From Candidatus Nanopelagicales bacterium (GTDB lineage Bacteria; Actinomycetota; Actinomycetes; S36-B12), in the NCBI GenBank assembly GCA_017857175.1, contig JAFMDS010000002.1:1-58703 (forward strand): DNA of 58,703 bases, given 5' to 3'. Positions within the stretch are counted from its first letter, which is position 1, and each line of letters opens with the position of its first letter. Of this stretch, positions 46,531 to 56,489 are shown piece by piece. The position numbers and the translations under genes are program-made. The notes beneath the pieces were generated by a model. That model searched no databases and was not told the DNA's origin. It saw only the letters and a list, made by a program, of their open reading frames with translations.

Positions 46531-47509
46531 CGAGAGCCAACTCCCTTCGGTCGCCGAATATTCCTTGAGGTCTGAAAATCATCAAGAGCATGAGCCCGAG
46601 ACCCATCAGAATGAACCGAATTGAGCCGACATCGGTCGCACTCAAGAAGTCTATGTAGCCGGCCTGAATCATCTGGCTCAGCAGCTCACCCACACCTGCG
46701 AGGAGGAACCAGAAGATAATGGCGCCCACGATCGGACCAAACACCCGCGCTGCACCGCCCAGCAACAAAATTGTGTAGGCGAAGAATGTGAAGTCCGGCT
46801 GGAAGGTATCCGGCTGAACGGACTGCTTGGCCACAGCCCACACGATTCCGCCGAAGCCACCGATGATGCCACCGAGCACCAGCGCTTGCATTTTGTAGAC
46901 AAACACATTCTTGCCCAGGGAGACAACTGCGTCTTCATCCTCGCGGATTCCTTTGACAACTCGGCCCCATGGGCTGCGAACGAGCCCCCATACGAGGAGG
47001 GTGAAAAGCACAACCAGGAGCCAGCCGACGATAACAACCCACAAGTCCTGACGGGTCCAAGTTAATACAGGAAGGGAAGTGAAGTCAGAGGGGAGCGGGT
47101 TCAGGTCGTGAAATTGCTGACCGAGTTTTCCATTGAGACCCTGGGCCCCGCCGAAGGTGTCCTTGAAAGCAATGGAGCGTACGAGCAATCGGAGTAACTC
47201 GCTCGCAGCAATGGTCACAATTGCTAAGTAATCTGCCCGCAGGCGCAGAGTTGGAATTCCCAGGATGAGAGCGAGCAGAGTGGATGCGAGTATTCCCACG
47301 AGAATAGCCAGCCAGAGGCTGAGATCGAATGTCAGAACGATGACGCCCACGGCGTATGCGCCCGCAGCCACGAAGGCAACCTGACCAAAGTTGAGCAGAC
47401 CCGTATAGCCGAATTGTACGTTGAGACCAACGGCTGCGAGACAGTAAATAATTGCAGTAATACCAATGGCCTGAGTGAGTGTTTGACTGAAAATGATGCC
47501 GAAATCCAT
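46520..47509 (-). CDS. livM: Branched-chain amino-acid ABC transporter permease LivM
   Basis: Membrane subunit, 329 residues, about 8-10 helices. Family segments: GYTGLLNFGQVAFVAAGAYAVG near the N-terminus, TLRLRADYLAIVTIAASELLR, and GRVVKGIREDEDAVVSLGKNV, the cytoplasmic loop that contacts the ATPase. It lies 5 nt behind livH. Confidence 0.93.
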   Translation of the reverse strand: MDFGIIFSQTLTQAIGITAIIYCLAAVGLNVQFGYTGLLNFGQVAFVAAGAYAVGVIVLTFDLSLWLAILVGILASTLLALILGIPTLRLRADYLAIVTIAASELLRLLVRSIAFKDTFGGAQGLNGKLGQQFHDLNPLPSDFTSLPVLTWTRQDLWVVIVGWLLVVLFTLLVWGLVRSPWGRVVKGIREDEDAVVSLGKNVFVYKMQALVLGGIIGGFGGIVWAVAKQSVQPDTFQPDFTFFAYTILLLGGAARVFGPIVGAIIFWFLLAGVGELLSQMIQAGYIDFLSATDVGSIRFILMGLGLMLLMIFRPQGIFGDRRELALDAR

Positions 47510-47514
47510 GTCGA

Positions 47515-48798
47515 TTACCCCACCCTCTCTTTACGGCCGAGCAAGCCTTGAGGCCTCACCAACAAAATGACAATCATGAGGAATAGTGCGCCAACGGTCT
47601 TCATTTCGGTAGGGATGAACAGTGTTGTCATGTTTATGAATACGCCCACTACAAGGGCTCCGACGATTGCTCCATAGATGGTGCCGAGTCCGCCAAGGAT
47701 GACGGCGGCAAATAAGACGAGCAGCATGCGTTGACCCATGTTCCAGATCGAACTCTGCGTCATACCGAGGTAAATTCCGGCAAAAGCGGCCAAGCCTGCG
47801 CCCACGATCCAGACCACTGCGATGACCCGCTCAACATCGATACCAGTAGCTGAAGCGAGTGCAGGATTATCTGATACTGCGCGTGTGGCCTTGCCAATGC
47901 GAGAACGCTGAAGCCAGAGAACGGTGATGCCCAGTGCGACCGCAGCCAACGCTCCAAGAATGAGTGCCTTCGGTGTCGTGTTGAACGGCCCAATGGAAAT
48001 TCCGACTTGGCCAGCAAACTGCTGATAGGTGCGCGGACCACTGCCGAATACGAGTGCAATGGTGTAACGAAGCACAATCGCGAGGCCGATGCTGACGATC
48101 ATGGCAGCGATGAGGCCAGTCTTGCGACGCCTCAAGGGTCTCCACAGGATCTTATTTTGACCCCAGCCGTAAGCGAAGGCCGCGAAAACGATGGCGATGG
48201 GAGCAGCAATGATGATGTTGATCCCAGCCTCGTTGAGTGCCAGAGCTGTAAAGGCTCCGAGAGTGAGCAATTCTCCGTGGGAGAAGTTCGTGAGACCGGT
48301 TGTGCCAAATACAAGGTTGAGGCCAACTGCGCCGAGGGCAATGAGGAGGCCGTAGAGGATGCCATCGAAAAATAGCTGAATTATCTGGTCGAGCGTACTG
48401 TCTCCACTCGCTGAAACCGCAGATTCACCGCCCTCTGACAGTGGAACTAGGAGCTTTTTCTCACCCGACAACACGAGCAATGTCCGTGAGGCATCGTCCT
48501 CACGGGACAAAGCAATTCCGTCAGGGAATGTGGTGGTGTCTACTTCGATCGTGTACGTGCCACCGCTGGGCAGCGGCACTCGGAAAGCACCTGTTGCGTC
48601 AGAGGTATCTGACTCGGTAAACCCCTCTTCATTCGTGACAGTGATTTTGACGCCCTCGACAGGAGCGCCTCCGGGTGTGGTGAGGACCCCAATAACAGCG
48701 GTATCGGCCGCTTGTGCAGGACTGAGGCCACCGAGGGCAAGTAGGCCGATCACGCTGAGCATGAGAGCTCCGAGTGCTATCCGGATGTGCTTAACCAC
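47515..48798 (-). CDS. livH: LivH permease with an N-terminal secreted regulatory-like domain
   Basis: 427 residues, well over the roughly 290-300 of ordinary LivH. GTG 48798 has GGGAGG 9 nt upstream. Residues 1-30 are a signal peptide (cleavage after AQA). Residues 33-120 form a beta-sandwich of carboxypeptidase-regulatory/Cna-B type: VIGVLTTPGGAPVEGVKITVT, DATGAFRVPLPSGGTYTIEVD. The LivH core starts at about 140 (GILYGLLIALGAVGLNLVFG, TNFSHGELLTLGA). The extra domain would sit outside the membrane next to the channel and could help dock the lipoprotein. This is first gene of the operon. Confidence 0.9.
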   Translation of the reverse strand: MVKHIRIALGALMLSVIGLLALGGLSPAQAADTAVIGVLTTPGGAPVEGVKITVTNEEGFTESDTSDATGAFRVPLPSGGTYTIEVDTTTFPDGIALSREDDASRTLLVLSGEKKLLVPLSEGGESAVSASGDSTLDQIIQLFFDGILYGLLIALGAVGLNLVFGTTGLTNFSHGELLTLGAFTALALNEAGINIIIAAPIAIVFAAFAYGWGQNKILWRPLRRRKTGLIAAMIVSIGLAIVLRYTIALVFGSGPRTYQQFAGQVGISIGPFNTTPKALILGALAAVALGITVLWLQRSRIGKATRAVSDNPALASATGIDVERVIAVVWIVGAGLAAFAGIYLGMTQSSIWNMGQRMLLVLFAAVILGGLGTIYGAIVGALVVGVFINMTTLFIPTEMKTVGALFLMIVILLVRPQGLLGRKERVG

Positions 48799-49011
48799 TG
48801 GGTGGAACCTCCCATGTTGAAGTCAGATCGATCATTTGCACTCTAACGCAAGCAGGCGAAATGGCCCTGCGCAGCATTTGAGGCAAGTGTGTGGTGAAAC
48901 ATACCCATTTTTCGAGCACAAGGGAACCGTATCGAGAAAACCCGTAGCGATCGTTACCGCTTTGTTTTTTTCTGACAAAAGTTAGATTGTGAATTGGGGT
49001 TCACTCCCGAA

Positions 49012-49479
49012 TTAATCTTTTGGGGCTTTACGTACCAAGCACGTAAGGCGCGCCGTGCAGACTGGTGCACCAGATTCATCGGAGATCGCGATTTGGGTAC
49101 TCACCAAGGTGCGTCCTGCGCTCAAAACTGTAGCGATCCCTATGACTTTCCCTGCACGCATCGCCTTGTGGTGGGTGCAATTGAGATCAAGACCGACTAT
49201 GAAGTAGCCCGCCCCGAGGGCGTGGTGGGCTGTCATGGCCGACGCGACCGAGCCGAGGGACTCAGCAAGGACTCCGCTTGCCCCACCATGAAGGAGGCCG
49301 TAGGGCTGGGTGTTCCCTTCAACGGGCATGGTTCCTACGACCGTGGCGTGTCCATCACCGTTTACGAACGCCTCGGTGATCTCGATACCCATTTTTTCAC
49401 TGAGCGCTCCCATGCCGATGGCCTGGATCTCGTCCGTTACGTCGATCGTCTCACCGTGAGGTGTGTCTGTCATTTCCAT
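49012..49479 (-). CDS. PaaI-like hotdog-fold thioesterase
   Basis: 155 residues; second Met at residue 3 is an alternative start. Hotdog fold with the family's GLLHGGASGVLAESLGSVAS helix (HGG motif) and HHKAMRAGKVIGIATVLSAGRTLVSTQIAI strands. It would hydrolyse an aryl- or acyl-CoA; the substrate is unknown. Divergent from polA, sharing a 30-base intergenic region that contains a TAGGCT hexamer on its strand. Confidence 0.85.
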   Translation of the reverse strand: MEMTDTPHGETIDVTDEIQAIGMGALSEKMGIEITEAFVNGDGHATVVGTMPVEGNTQPYGLLHGGASGVLAESLGSVASAMTAHHALGAGYFIVGLDLNCTHHKAMRAGKVIGIATVLSAGRTLVSTQIAISDESGAPVCTARLTCLVRKAPKD

Positions 49480-49497
49480 GGTTCAGGAGCCTAGCCC

Positions 49498-49503
49498 TAG
49501 TAT
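49498..49503 (+). promoter_or_regulatory. -10 element of polA, leaderless
   Basis: TAGTAT, matching the actinobacterial TAnnnT consensus, six bases before the polA GTG. No ribosome-binding site fits in the 30-base gap, so the transcript probably starts at or next to the start codon. Confidence 0.55.
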
Positions 49504-49509
49504 CGCGAT

Positions 49510-52164
49510 GTGGCTGAGAAGAGACTGCTGTTAATTGATGGACATTCGATGGCCTATCGCGCCTTCTTCGCTTTGCCCCCCGAAAATTTCACAACAACAA
49601 CTGGTCAGCCCACAAATGCGGTGTATGGCTTCACCTCCATGATCATCAACCTGCTCAAAGAGTATGCGCCGAGCCACTTAGCAGTCGCATTCGATGTGTC
49701 ACGAAAAAGTTTTCGCACCGACATATTTCCTGAATACAAAGCTGGAAGGGCAAAGACCCCAGAGGAGTTTAAGGGCCAAGTTGAATTAATCAAAGAAGTC
49801 CTTAGCGCAATGCAGGTCACTTTGATTTTGAAGGAAGGGTATGAAGCCGATGACCTTATTGCCACGCTCGCGACTCAAGCAACAACACAGGACTTTGCCA
49901 TTGAAATTGTCACGGGCGACCGGGATTCATTTGCATTGATAAACGATTCCACCACCGTGCTGTATCCGAGAAAGGGAGTTTCCGATCTCGTTCGGATGAC
50001 ACCCCAGACACTCGATGAAAAGTATCACTTGACTCCGGATCAATACCCAGATTTCGCTGCGCTCCGTGGAGACCCAAGTGACAATTTGCCGGGGGTGCCG
50101 GGTGTGGGGGAGAAAACCGCCGAAAAATGGATTAACACGTATGGCTCCCTTTCCTCCATCGTGGAACATGCCGATGAGATCACTGGCAAAGTTGGGGAAT
50201 CACTTCGCGCAAATCTTCCGCAGGTTCTCATGAACAGACAGATAACAGAACTGGTCAGAGATGTGGAACTTGAAGTCAGCGTTGAACAGCTCGAGCGTCG
50301 GGATTTCGCATTAGGGCCGGTGAATCAATTATTCGACACCCTGCAATTCAACACGCTGCGTTCTAGAATTGCCTCGGTGCCTGGAGCTGAGGCGGCCTCG
50401 AGTGAATCAAGCGTGTTGAACTCTGACCAAGTGGGCGTGGACGTCGCACAGATGGCGACAGAAGTAGTCCACAGTGTCGAGGAACTAATACATTTGGATG
50501 GCCCCGTTTCCGTTGCGATCTCGGGAGTTTTTGCTCAGGGTTCAGGGAACATTGAGTCAATTGCAGTCTCTAACTCATCTAGATGTGTTGTCATGTTGGA
50601 CGTTGACAATAGATCCGGCGAGCTGTTACTAAATTGGTTAGCTGATGATCAAATTGAGAAAATTGTTCACGACGGTAAAGAGTTTGAATGGTGCACGCAG
50701 GTCATCGGCCGAGTCGTTGGTGGACTCACAATGGACACGGCCCTTGCTGCTTATTTAGTGGATCCCGGTCAGAGGTCATATTCATTGACCGACGTAGCAC
50801 AAAGATTTTTGGGTATCACGGTGGAACAGGAACCCGAACAGTTGTCCTTGCTCGGTGAGCCTGATGGCGCAATTATTGGGGCAGCAGCTCAGGTAACACT
50901 CGCGCTATCCCACGTCTTGACGCGCAAATTGGACGCCATGAACCTTCTTACGATGCTCCACACAATAGAAATTCCCACTCAGACCGCACTTGCGAAAATG
51001 GAACATGCCGGCATAGCCGTCGATATTCCGCGATTGAAGACGTTGTCCCACGACTTTGCTCAACGGATTCGTGCTGCTGAGGAAAAGGGTTATGCTCTTG
51101 TTGGTCGAGAATTTAATTTTGGGTCGCCCAAGCAACTCCAGGAAGTCCTTTTTGTTGAGCGGGGCTTGCCCAAAACTAAGAAGATTAAGACCGGCTATAC
51201 AACGGATGCCGAAGCCCTCGCGCAACTTTTTGCAAAAACGTCCGACCCACTGCTTGAACAAATCCTGACATGGCGTGAAGAGTCAAAATTGCGTCAGACC
51301 GTTGAGTCGCTCATACCTCTGGCTGATTCGAATTCGCGCATTCACACCACCTTCAAACAGACAGTTGCAGCGACAGGGCGTCTATCGTCAGCCGACCCGA
51401 ATCTGCAGAATATCCCTATTCGGACAGAACAAGGCAGGGAAATCCGAGCCGCGTTCGTCGTGGGAGAAGGATTTGAGTGCCTCTTAACGGCTGATTACAG
51501 CCAAATCGAACTTCGAATCATGGCGCACCTGTCAGAGGACAAGGCGCTCATTCAAGCGTTCAAAAGCGGGGAGGATCTTCATGATTCGGTCGCCCGTCAA
51601 GTCTTCGACGTCAAAGAAGTAACACCTGAAATGCGCCGACAAGTTAAGGCGATGTCATATGGGTTGGCTTACGGATTGTCCCCTTACGGTCTGGCAAACC
51701 AATTAGACATTAGTCCTGCCGATGCAAAAATCATGATGGACGACTACTTCAGTCGATTTGGTGGCATTAGAGATTATTTGGGCAAAGTCGTCGACGAGGC
51801 GCGCCAGAACAACTACACGGAGACAATTTTCGGCCGAAGAAGGCACCTGCCCGATCTCAACAGCGATAATCGACAGCGACGCGAAATCGCGGAGCGCATG
51901 GCACTCAATGCCCCGATTCAGGGAAGTGCGGCGGATATTGTCAAAATTGCGATGCTGAACGTTGAATCCGCACTGTCCCGAGCGGGATTCACCAGCAGGC
52001 TCCTATTGCAGGTACACGATGAACTTGTGTTGGAAATCGCCCCTGGTGAATTGGCTCCCGTGAGTGAACTTGTCCGGACAGAAATGGAAAGCGCCGTTGA
52101 ATTGACCGTGCCCATGGATGTCAACATTGGTTCAGGGCCGAATTGGGATGCCGCTGCACATTGA
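49510..52164 (+). CDS. polA: DNA polymerase I
   Basis: Gap filling and Okazaki-fragment processing. 884 residues from GTG 49510. N-terminal 5'-3' exonuclease (LLLIDGHSMAYRAFFALP, YEADDLIATLA, GDPSDNLPGVPGVGEKTA); central 3'-5' exonuclease-like domain without the catalytic acidic residues, as in mycobacterial Pol I; polymerase domain with motif A LTADYSQIELRIMAH, motif B RRQVKAMSYGLAYG and motif C LLQVHDELVLE. No proofreading is expected. Confidence 0.96.
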   Translation: MAEKRLLLIDGHSMAYRAFFALPPENFTTTTGQPTNAVYGFTSMIINLLKEYAPSHLAVAFDVSRKSFRTDIFPEYKAGRAKTPEEFKGQVELIKEVLSAMQVTLILKEGYEADDLIATLATQATTQDFAIEIVTGDRDSFALINDSTTVLYPRKGVSDLVRMTPQTLDEKYHLTPDQYPDFAALRGDPSDNLPGVPGVGEKTAEKWINTYGSLSSIVEHADEITGKVGESLRANLPQVLMNRQITELVRDVELEVSVEQLERRDFALGPVNQLFDTLQFNTLRSRIASVPGAEAASSESSVLNSDQVGVDVAQMATEVVHSVEELIHLDGPVSVAISGVFAQGSGNIESIAVSNSSRCVVMLDVDNRSGELLLNWLADDQIEKIVHDGKEFEWCTQVIGRVVGGLTMDTALAAYLVDPGQRSYSLTDVAQRFLGITVEQEPEQLSLLGEPDGAIIGAAAQVTLALSHVLTRKLDAMNLLTMLHTIEIPTQTALAKMEHAGIAVDIPRLKTLSHDFAQRIRAAEEKGYALVGREFNFGSPKQLQEVLFVERGLPKTKKIKTGYTTDAEALAQLFAKTSDPLLEQILTWREESKLRQTVESLIPLADSNSRIHTTFKQTVAATGRLSSADPNLQNIPIRTEQGREIRAAFVVGEGFECLLTADYSQIELRIMAHLSEDKALIQAFKSGEDLHDSVARQVFDVKEVTPEMRRQVKAMSYGLAYGLSPYGLANQLDISPADAKIMMDDYFSRFGGIRDYLGKVVDEARQNNYTETIFGRRRHLPDLNSDNRQRREIAERMALNAPIQGSAADIVKIAMLNVESALSRAGFTSRLLLQVHDELVLEIAPGELAPVSELVRTEMESAVELTVPMDVNIGSGPNWDAAAH

Positions 52165-52280
52165 GATTTTGTGAACCGTTAGGCTCATATGGCTTATCGC
52201 CTTGGGAATCAGACAGAGAATTCCTCACGACAAGGGGCGAAAAGCGTCCATAACATCTATCCACCGGAGCACATTTCTCC

Positions 52281-53735
52281 ATGACATCGACAACTACTAC
52301 TACCCAGGTCGCAATCAACGATATTGGAACTGCCGAGGATTTCTTGGCCGCCATTGATGCAACCATCAAATATTTCAATGACGGTGACGTCGTTGAAGGC
52401 ACAGTGGTCAAAGTTGACCGCGATGAAGTTCTTCTTGACATCGGTTACAAAACCGAAGGCGTTATTCCATCCCGTGAACTCTCCATCAAACACGATGTCG
52501 ACCCAGGTGAGGTCGTTTCCGTGGGCGATACGGTCGAAGCGCTGGTACTGACCAAAGAAGACAAAGAAGGTCGTCTGATCCTGTCCAAGAAGCGCGCCCA
52601 GTATGAGCGGGCCTGGGGCACTATCGAGAAAATTAAAGAGGAAGACGGCGTCGTCGAGGGCATGGTCATTGAGGTTGTCAAGGGCGGTCTCATCGTTGAC
52701 ATTGGGCTCCGTGGGTTCTTGCCCGCATCTTTGGTAGAGATGCGACGAGTTCGTGACCTGCAGCCGTATGTGGGTAAGGTCCTCGAAGCCAAGATCATTG
52801 AACTCGACAAGAACCGCAACAACGTAGTTCTTTCCCGTCGTTCATACCTCGAGAAGACTCAGAGTCAAGTCCGACAGACATTCTTGAACCAGCTGCAAAA
52901 GGGACAGATTCGTAAGGGTGTTGTCTCAAGCATTGTGAACTTTGGTGCGTTTGTAGATCTCGGTGGCGTTGACGGTCTCGTCCACGTATCGGAGCTTTCA
53001 TGGAAGCACATTGATCATCCATCCGAGGTCGTTGAAGTTGGCATGGAAGTCACGGTTGAGGTTCTAGAAGTTGACATGGATCGCGAACGTGTTTCCTTGT
53101 CACTGAAGTCCACGCAAGAGGATCCTTGGCAGCATTTTGCTCGAACCCATGGCATCAGCCAGGTGGTTCCGGGCAAGGTCACCAAGCTTGTTCCCTTCGG
53201 AGCATTCGTCCGTGTCGATGAAGGCATCGAAGGTCTCGTGCATATCTCTGAACTCGCCGAGCGTCACATTGAAATGCCCGAGCAGATTGTTCAAGTAAAC
53301 GACGACATCTTTGTCAAGGTTATTGACATAGACCTCGAACGTCGACGCATTTCCCTGTCACTCAAGCAGGCGAATGACTCCTCCGACGCGCAAGCGGTCG
53401 AGGAATTTGATCCTTACCTCTATGGCATGGCGCCGGCCTTCGATGAAGCTGGAAATTACACGGGTCCTGAAGGATTTGATCCCGAAACTGGTGAATGGAA
53501 AGGCGGCTTTGAAGAACAGCGTGCCGAGTGGGAGAAGGAATATGCCGACGCCCATGCTCGTTGGGAAGCACACCGCAAGCAGATGTCTGAAGCCAAGGAA
53601 GCAGATCAAGCGGCGGCCGTGGAATCAGGCGATGCCAATTCCTACTCATCAGCGTCAGGCAGTGAAGATGCTGAGGGAACCCTGTCCACGGACAGTGCGC
53701 TTCAGGAGCTCCGCGATAAGTTAAACAACGACTAA
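52281..53735 (+). CDS. rpsA: 30S ribosomal protein S1
   Basis: Brings mRNA to the 30S subunit. 484 residues with four S1 domains, at about 33-105, 120-190, 205-275 and 290-360 (GDVVEGTVVKVDRDEVLLDIGYKTEG, GLRGFLPASLVE, GAFVDLGGVDGLVHVSELSWKHIDHP, GAFVRVDEGIEGLVHISELAERHIE), then an acidic low-complexity C-terminal tail typical of actinobacteria. In the 116-base leader, GGAG at the ribosome-binding site can pair with CTCC just before the ATG, a possible hint of autoregulation. Confidence 0.96.
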   Translation: MTSTTTTTQVAINDIGTAEDFLAAIDATIKYFNDGDVVEGTVVKVDRDEVLLDIGYKTEGVIPSRELSIKHDVDPGEVVSVGDTVEALVLTKEDKEGRLILSKKRAQYERAWGTIEKIKEEDGVVEGMVIEVVKGGLIVDIGLRGFLPASLVEMRRVRDLQPYVGKVLEAKIIELDKNRNNVVLSRRSYLEKTQSQVRQTFLNQLQKGQIRKGVVSSIVNFGAFVDLGGVDGLVHVSELSWKHIDHPSEVVEVGMEVTVEVLEVDMDRERVSLSLKSTQEDPWQHFARTHGISQVVPGKVTKLVPFGAFVRVDEGIEGLVHISELAERHIEMPEQIVQVNDDIFVKVIDIDLERRRISLSLKQANDSSDAQAVEEFDPYLYGMAPAFDEAGNYTGPEGFDPETGEWKGGFEEQRAEWEKEYADAHARWEAHRKQMSEAKEADQAAAVESGDANSYSSASGSEDAEGTLSTDSALQELRDKLNND

Positions 53736-53744
53736 CAACCACCC

Positions 53745-54371
53745 ATGCCTTTTGTTGTCGGTCTAACCGGCGGAATTGGATCGGGTAAATCAACGGTGGC
53801 GTCATGCTTTCAGGAGCATGGCGCCGTTGTTGTTGATGCGGACGAAATCGCTCGCACTCTGACAAGTCGGGGTTCACCCGTTCTGTCCGTTCTACAACAG
53901 AATTTCGGTGAAGACATTCTGGACTCTGAGGGGAATCTGAATCGTTCGCTTCTTGCCGAGCGTGCATTTGACACCGAGGTAAACACCGCAAAGCTCAACG
54001 AGATTATGCATCCGAAAATTCGTGAGCGCGCCGAACAACTGATAGCTAAAGTTTCCGCAGACCGCATAGTCGTTTACGACATGCCGCTCTTGGTCGAAAC
54101 TAACTCTCAGGATTTATGTGATTTTGTCGTGGTGGTCGACACTGATGTGGAAAAGCAGATTGCACGCCTCGTGGACTCACGTGGTCTGAGTGAGTCCGAC
54201 GCTTGGAATCGAATCAACCGCCAAGCTTCACGAGCCACGCGAATAAATGTCGCAGATTTAGTGATTCCTAACGATGGCACACGTGCTGACTTGATCAATC
54301 GCTGCGGTTCGGCGTGGACGCGAATCATTGAGCAAGCAGCTCAGGGCCATCCGCGTAGTCTTAGCACGTGA
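53745..54371 (+). CDS. coaE: Dephospho-CoA kinase
   Basis: Last step of CoA synthesis. 208 residues, within the usual range for the stand-alone enzyme (mycobacterial CoaE has an extra UPF0157 domain, absent here). P-loop [19 protein letters not shown], and the [31 protein letters not shown] lid region. Starts 9 nt after rpsA; its stop overlaps the uvrB GTG. Confidence 0.94.
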   Translation: MPFVVGLTGGIGSGKSTVASCFQEHGAVVVDADEIARTLTSRGSPVLSVLQQNFGEDILDSEGNLNRSLLAERAFDTEVNTAKLNEIMHPKIRERAEQLIAKVSADRIVVYDMPLLVETNSQDLCDFVVVVDTDVEKQIARLVDSRGLSESDAWNRINRQASRATRINVADLVIPNDGTRADLINRCGSAWTRIIEQAAQGHPRSLST

Positions 54372-56440
54372 CGCGCCCCGTAACCGATCTACAACGAACC
54401 GTTGCACCTTTTAAAGTTGTATCGGACTTCCACCCGTCGGGAGACCAGCCGGCAGCGATTGATGCCTTGGTCAAACGCATCAATTCGAACGAGAAGCATT
54501 CGGTCTTGCTTGGTGCAACGGGAACCGGTAAGAGTGCCACCACGGCTTGGCTGGTGGAGAAGTTACAGAGACCAACTCTGGTCATGGCCCCGAACAAGAC
54601 ACTGGCGGCACAGTTGGCAACGGAATTCAAAGAACTTCTGCCCAATAATGCTGTGGAATATTTCGTGTCGTATTACGACTACTACCAGCCTGAAGCCTAC
54701 GTGCCTCAAACCGATACATTCATTGAGAAAGACTCCAGCGTCAATGAAGAAGTGGAACGACTTCGGCATTCAGCAACGAACAGTTTGCTCACACGTCGCG
54801 ATGTACTTGTGGTAGCTACCGTGTCCGCCATCTATGGATTGGGAACTCCGCAGGAATATGTGGATCGAATGCTTAGGTTGCGCGTCGGGGAGGAGTATCC
54901 ACGCGATGGAATATTACGGGCCCTTGTGGGTATTCAATACGCACGCAATGACATTGCATTCAGTCGTGGAACTTTCCGAGTTCGTGGTGACACGATCGAG
55001 GTCTTCCCTGTCTATGAGGAGAATCCAGTGCGCATCGAAATGTTCGGTGATGAAATCGAACGAATGATGACGCTTCACCCGCTCACTGGGGAGATTTTGA
55101 CGGAAGATGATGAAATGTACGTTTTTCCTGCCTCACATTACGTAGCAGGGCCGGAGCGCATGTCTCGGGCAATCGGTGAGATTCAGCAGGAGCTTGAAAA
55201 TCGCGTCCCTGAACTCGAGGCCCAAGGGAAGTTATTAGAAGCACAACGTTTGAAAATGCGAACAACCTTTGACATAGAAATGATGCAGCAGGTTGGGTTC
55301 TGCTCCGGCATTGAAAATTACAGTCGCTTTTTTGATGGACGCGAGCCGGGAAGTGCACCTAACTGTCTTATCGACTATTTCCCCGAGGATTACCTAGTTG
55401 TGATTGATGAATCGCACGTCACCGTTCCACAGATCGGCGCTATGTTTGAGGGTGATGCCAGTCGCAAGCGCACCTTGGTAGAGCATGGTTTTCGACTGCC
55501 AAGTGCTCTGGACAATAGGCCATTGCGTTGGCCCGAATTTGAGGAGCGAATTGGTCAGGCGGTCTATCTCTCAGCAACTCCCGGTCCGTATGAACTGACG
55601 GCGGTTCAAGGCGATGTGATCGAACAGGTCATTCGACCAACGGGACTCGTTGATCCTGAAGTGGTGATAAAGCCCACCAGAGGGCAAGTTGATGACCTCA
55701 TTCATGAAATCAAAGTCCGCACCGCAAAGAATGAGAGAGTACTTGTCACTACGCTGACAAAGCGCATGTCTGAGGACCTGACTGACTATTTGGTTGAACA
55801 CGGCATCCGGGTGGAATATCTCCACTCTGAAGTCGACACCTTGCGAAGGGTTGAACTGCTGCGTGAGTTGCGAATGGGAGTCTTCGACGTACTCGTTGGC
55901 ATTAATTTGTTGCGCGAGGGGCTCGATCTCCCCGAAGTATCGCTGGTTTCGATATTAGACGCTGACAAAGAGGGCTTCCTGAGATCTGGGACCTCGCTGA
56001 TTCAGACGATCGGGCGGGCTGCAAGAAACGTTAATGGGCAGGTTCACATGTACGCGGATAAAATTACGCCGTCCATGGCCAAGGCGATCGATGAGACGAA
56101 CCGGCGGAGGGCCAAGCAAATCGCGTACAACGAGGCTCATGGGGTGGATCCTCAACCATTACGCAAAAAAATTGCCGACATCACTGATTTATTGGCGCGG
56201 GAAGATGCCGATACTCAGGAACTTCTGGCTTCGTCACAAGTAAAGGGAAGATCAACTAACGCTGGCAGGTCCACTGGGTCCGCCGCTGGAACTGAATTGG
56301 TCGCCCTGATTGGCGAGTTAACCGAGCAAATGCACCTCGCCGCACGTGAACTCCAGTTTGAGTTGGCGGCCCGACTGCGAGATGAAATTTCAGATTTAAA
56401 GCGTGAGTTGCGAGGAATGCAGGAAGCGGGCTCTGGCTGA
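54368..56440 (+). CDS. uvrB: Excinuclease ABC subunit B
   Basis: Damage-verification helicase of nucleotide excision repair. 690 residues from GTG 54368, overlapping coaE. Walker [12 protein letters not shown], the beta-hairpin [12 protein letters not shown] that grips [26 protein letters not shown], motif [12 protein letters not shown], helicase C block [15 protein letters not shown], and the C-terminal UVR domain ([13 protein letters not shown]) that contacts UvrC. The uvrA gene lies 1.8 kb downstream. No clear SOS box is seen. Confidence 0.97.
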   Translation: MTRPVTDLQRTVAPFKVVSDFHPSGDQPAAIDALVKRINSNEKHSVLLGATGTGKSATTAWLVEKLQRPTLVMAPNKTLAAQLATEFKELLPNNAVEYFVSYYDYYQPEAYVPQTDTFIEKDSSVNEEVERLRHSATNSLLTRRDVLVVATVSAIYGLGTPQEYVDRMLRLRVGEEYPRDGILRALVGIQYARNDIAFSRGTFRVRGDTIEVFPVYEENPVRIEMFGDEIERMMTLHPLTGEILTEDDEMYVFPASHYVAGPERMSRAIGEIQQELENRVPELEAQGKLLEAQRLKMRTTFDIEMMQQVGFCSGIENYSRFFDGREPGSAPNCLIDYFPEDYLVVIDESHVTVPQIGAMFEGDASRKRTLVEHGFRLPSALDNRPLRWPEFEERIGQAVYLSATPGPYELTAVQGDVIEQVIRPTGLVDPEVVIKPTRGQVDDLIHEIKVRTAKNERVLVTTLTKRMSEDLTDYLVEHGIRVEYLHSEVDTLRRVELLRELRMGVFDVLVGINLLREGLDLPEVSLVSILDADKEGFLRSGTSLIQTIGRAARNVNGQVHMYADKITPSMAKAIDETNRRRAKQIAYNEAHGVDPQPLRKKIADITDLLAREDADTQELLASSQVKGRSTNAGRSTGSAAGTELVALIGELTEQMHLAARELQFELAARLRDEISDLKRELRGMQEAGSG

Positions 56441-56489
56441 TGCGGACGTGTATCTTTAGTTCGATGGAAATGGGCAGGTGGCCAATCTG

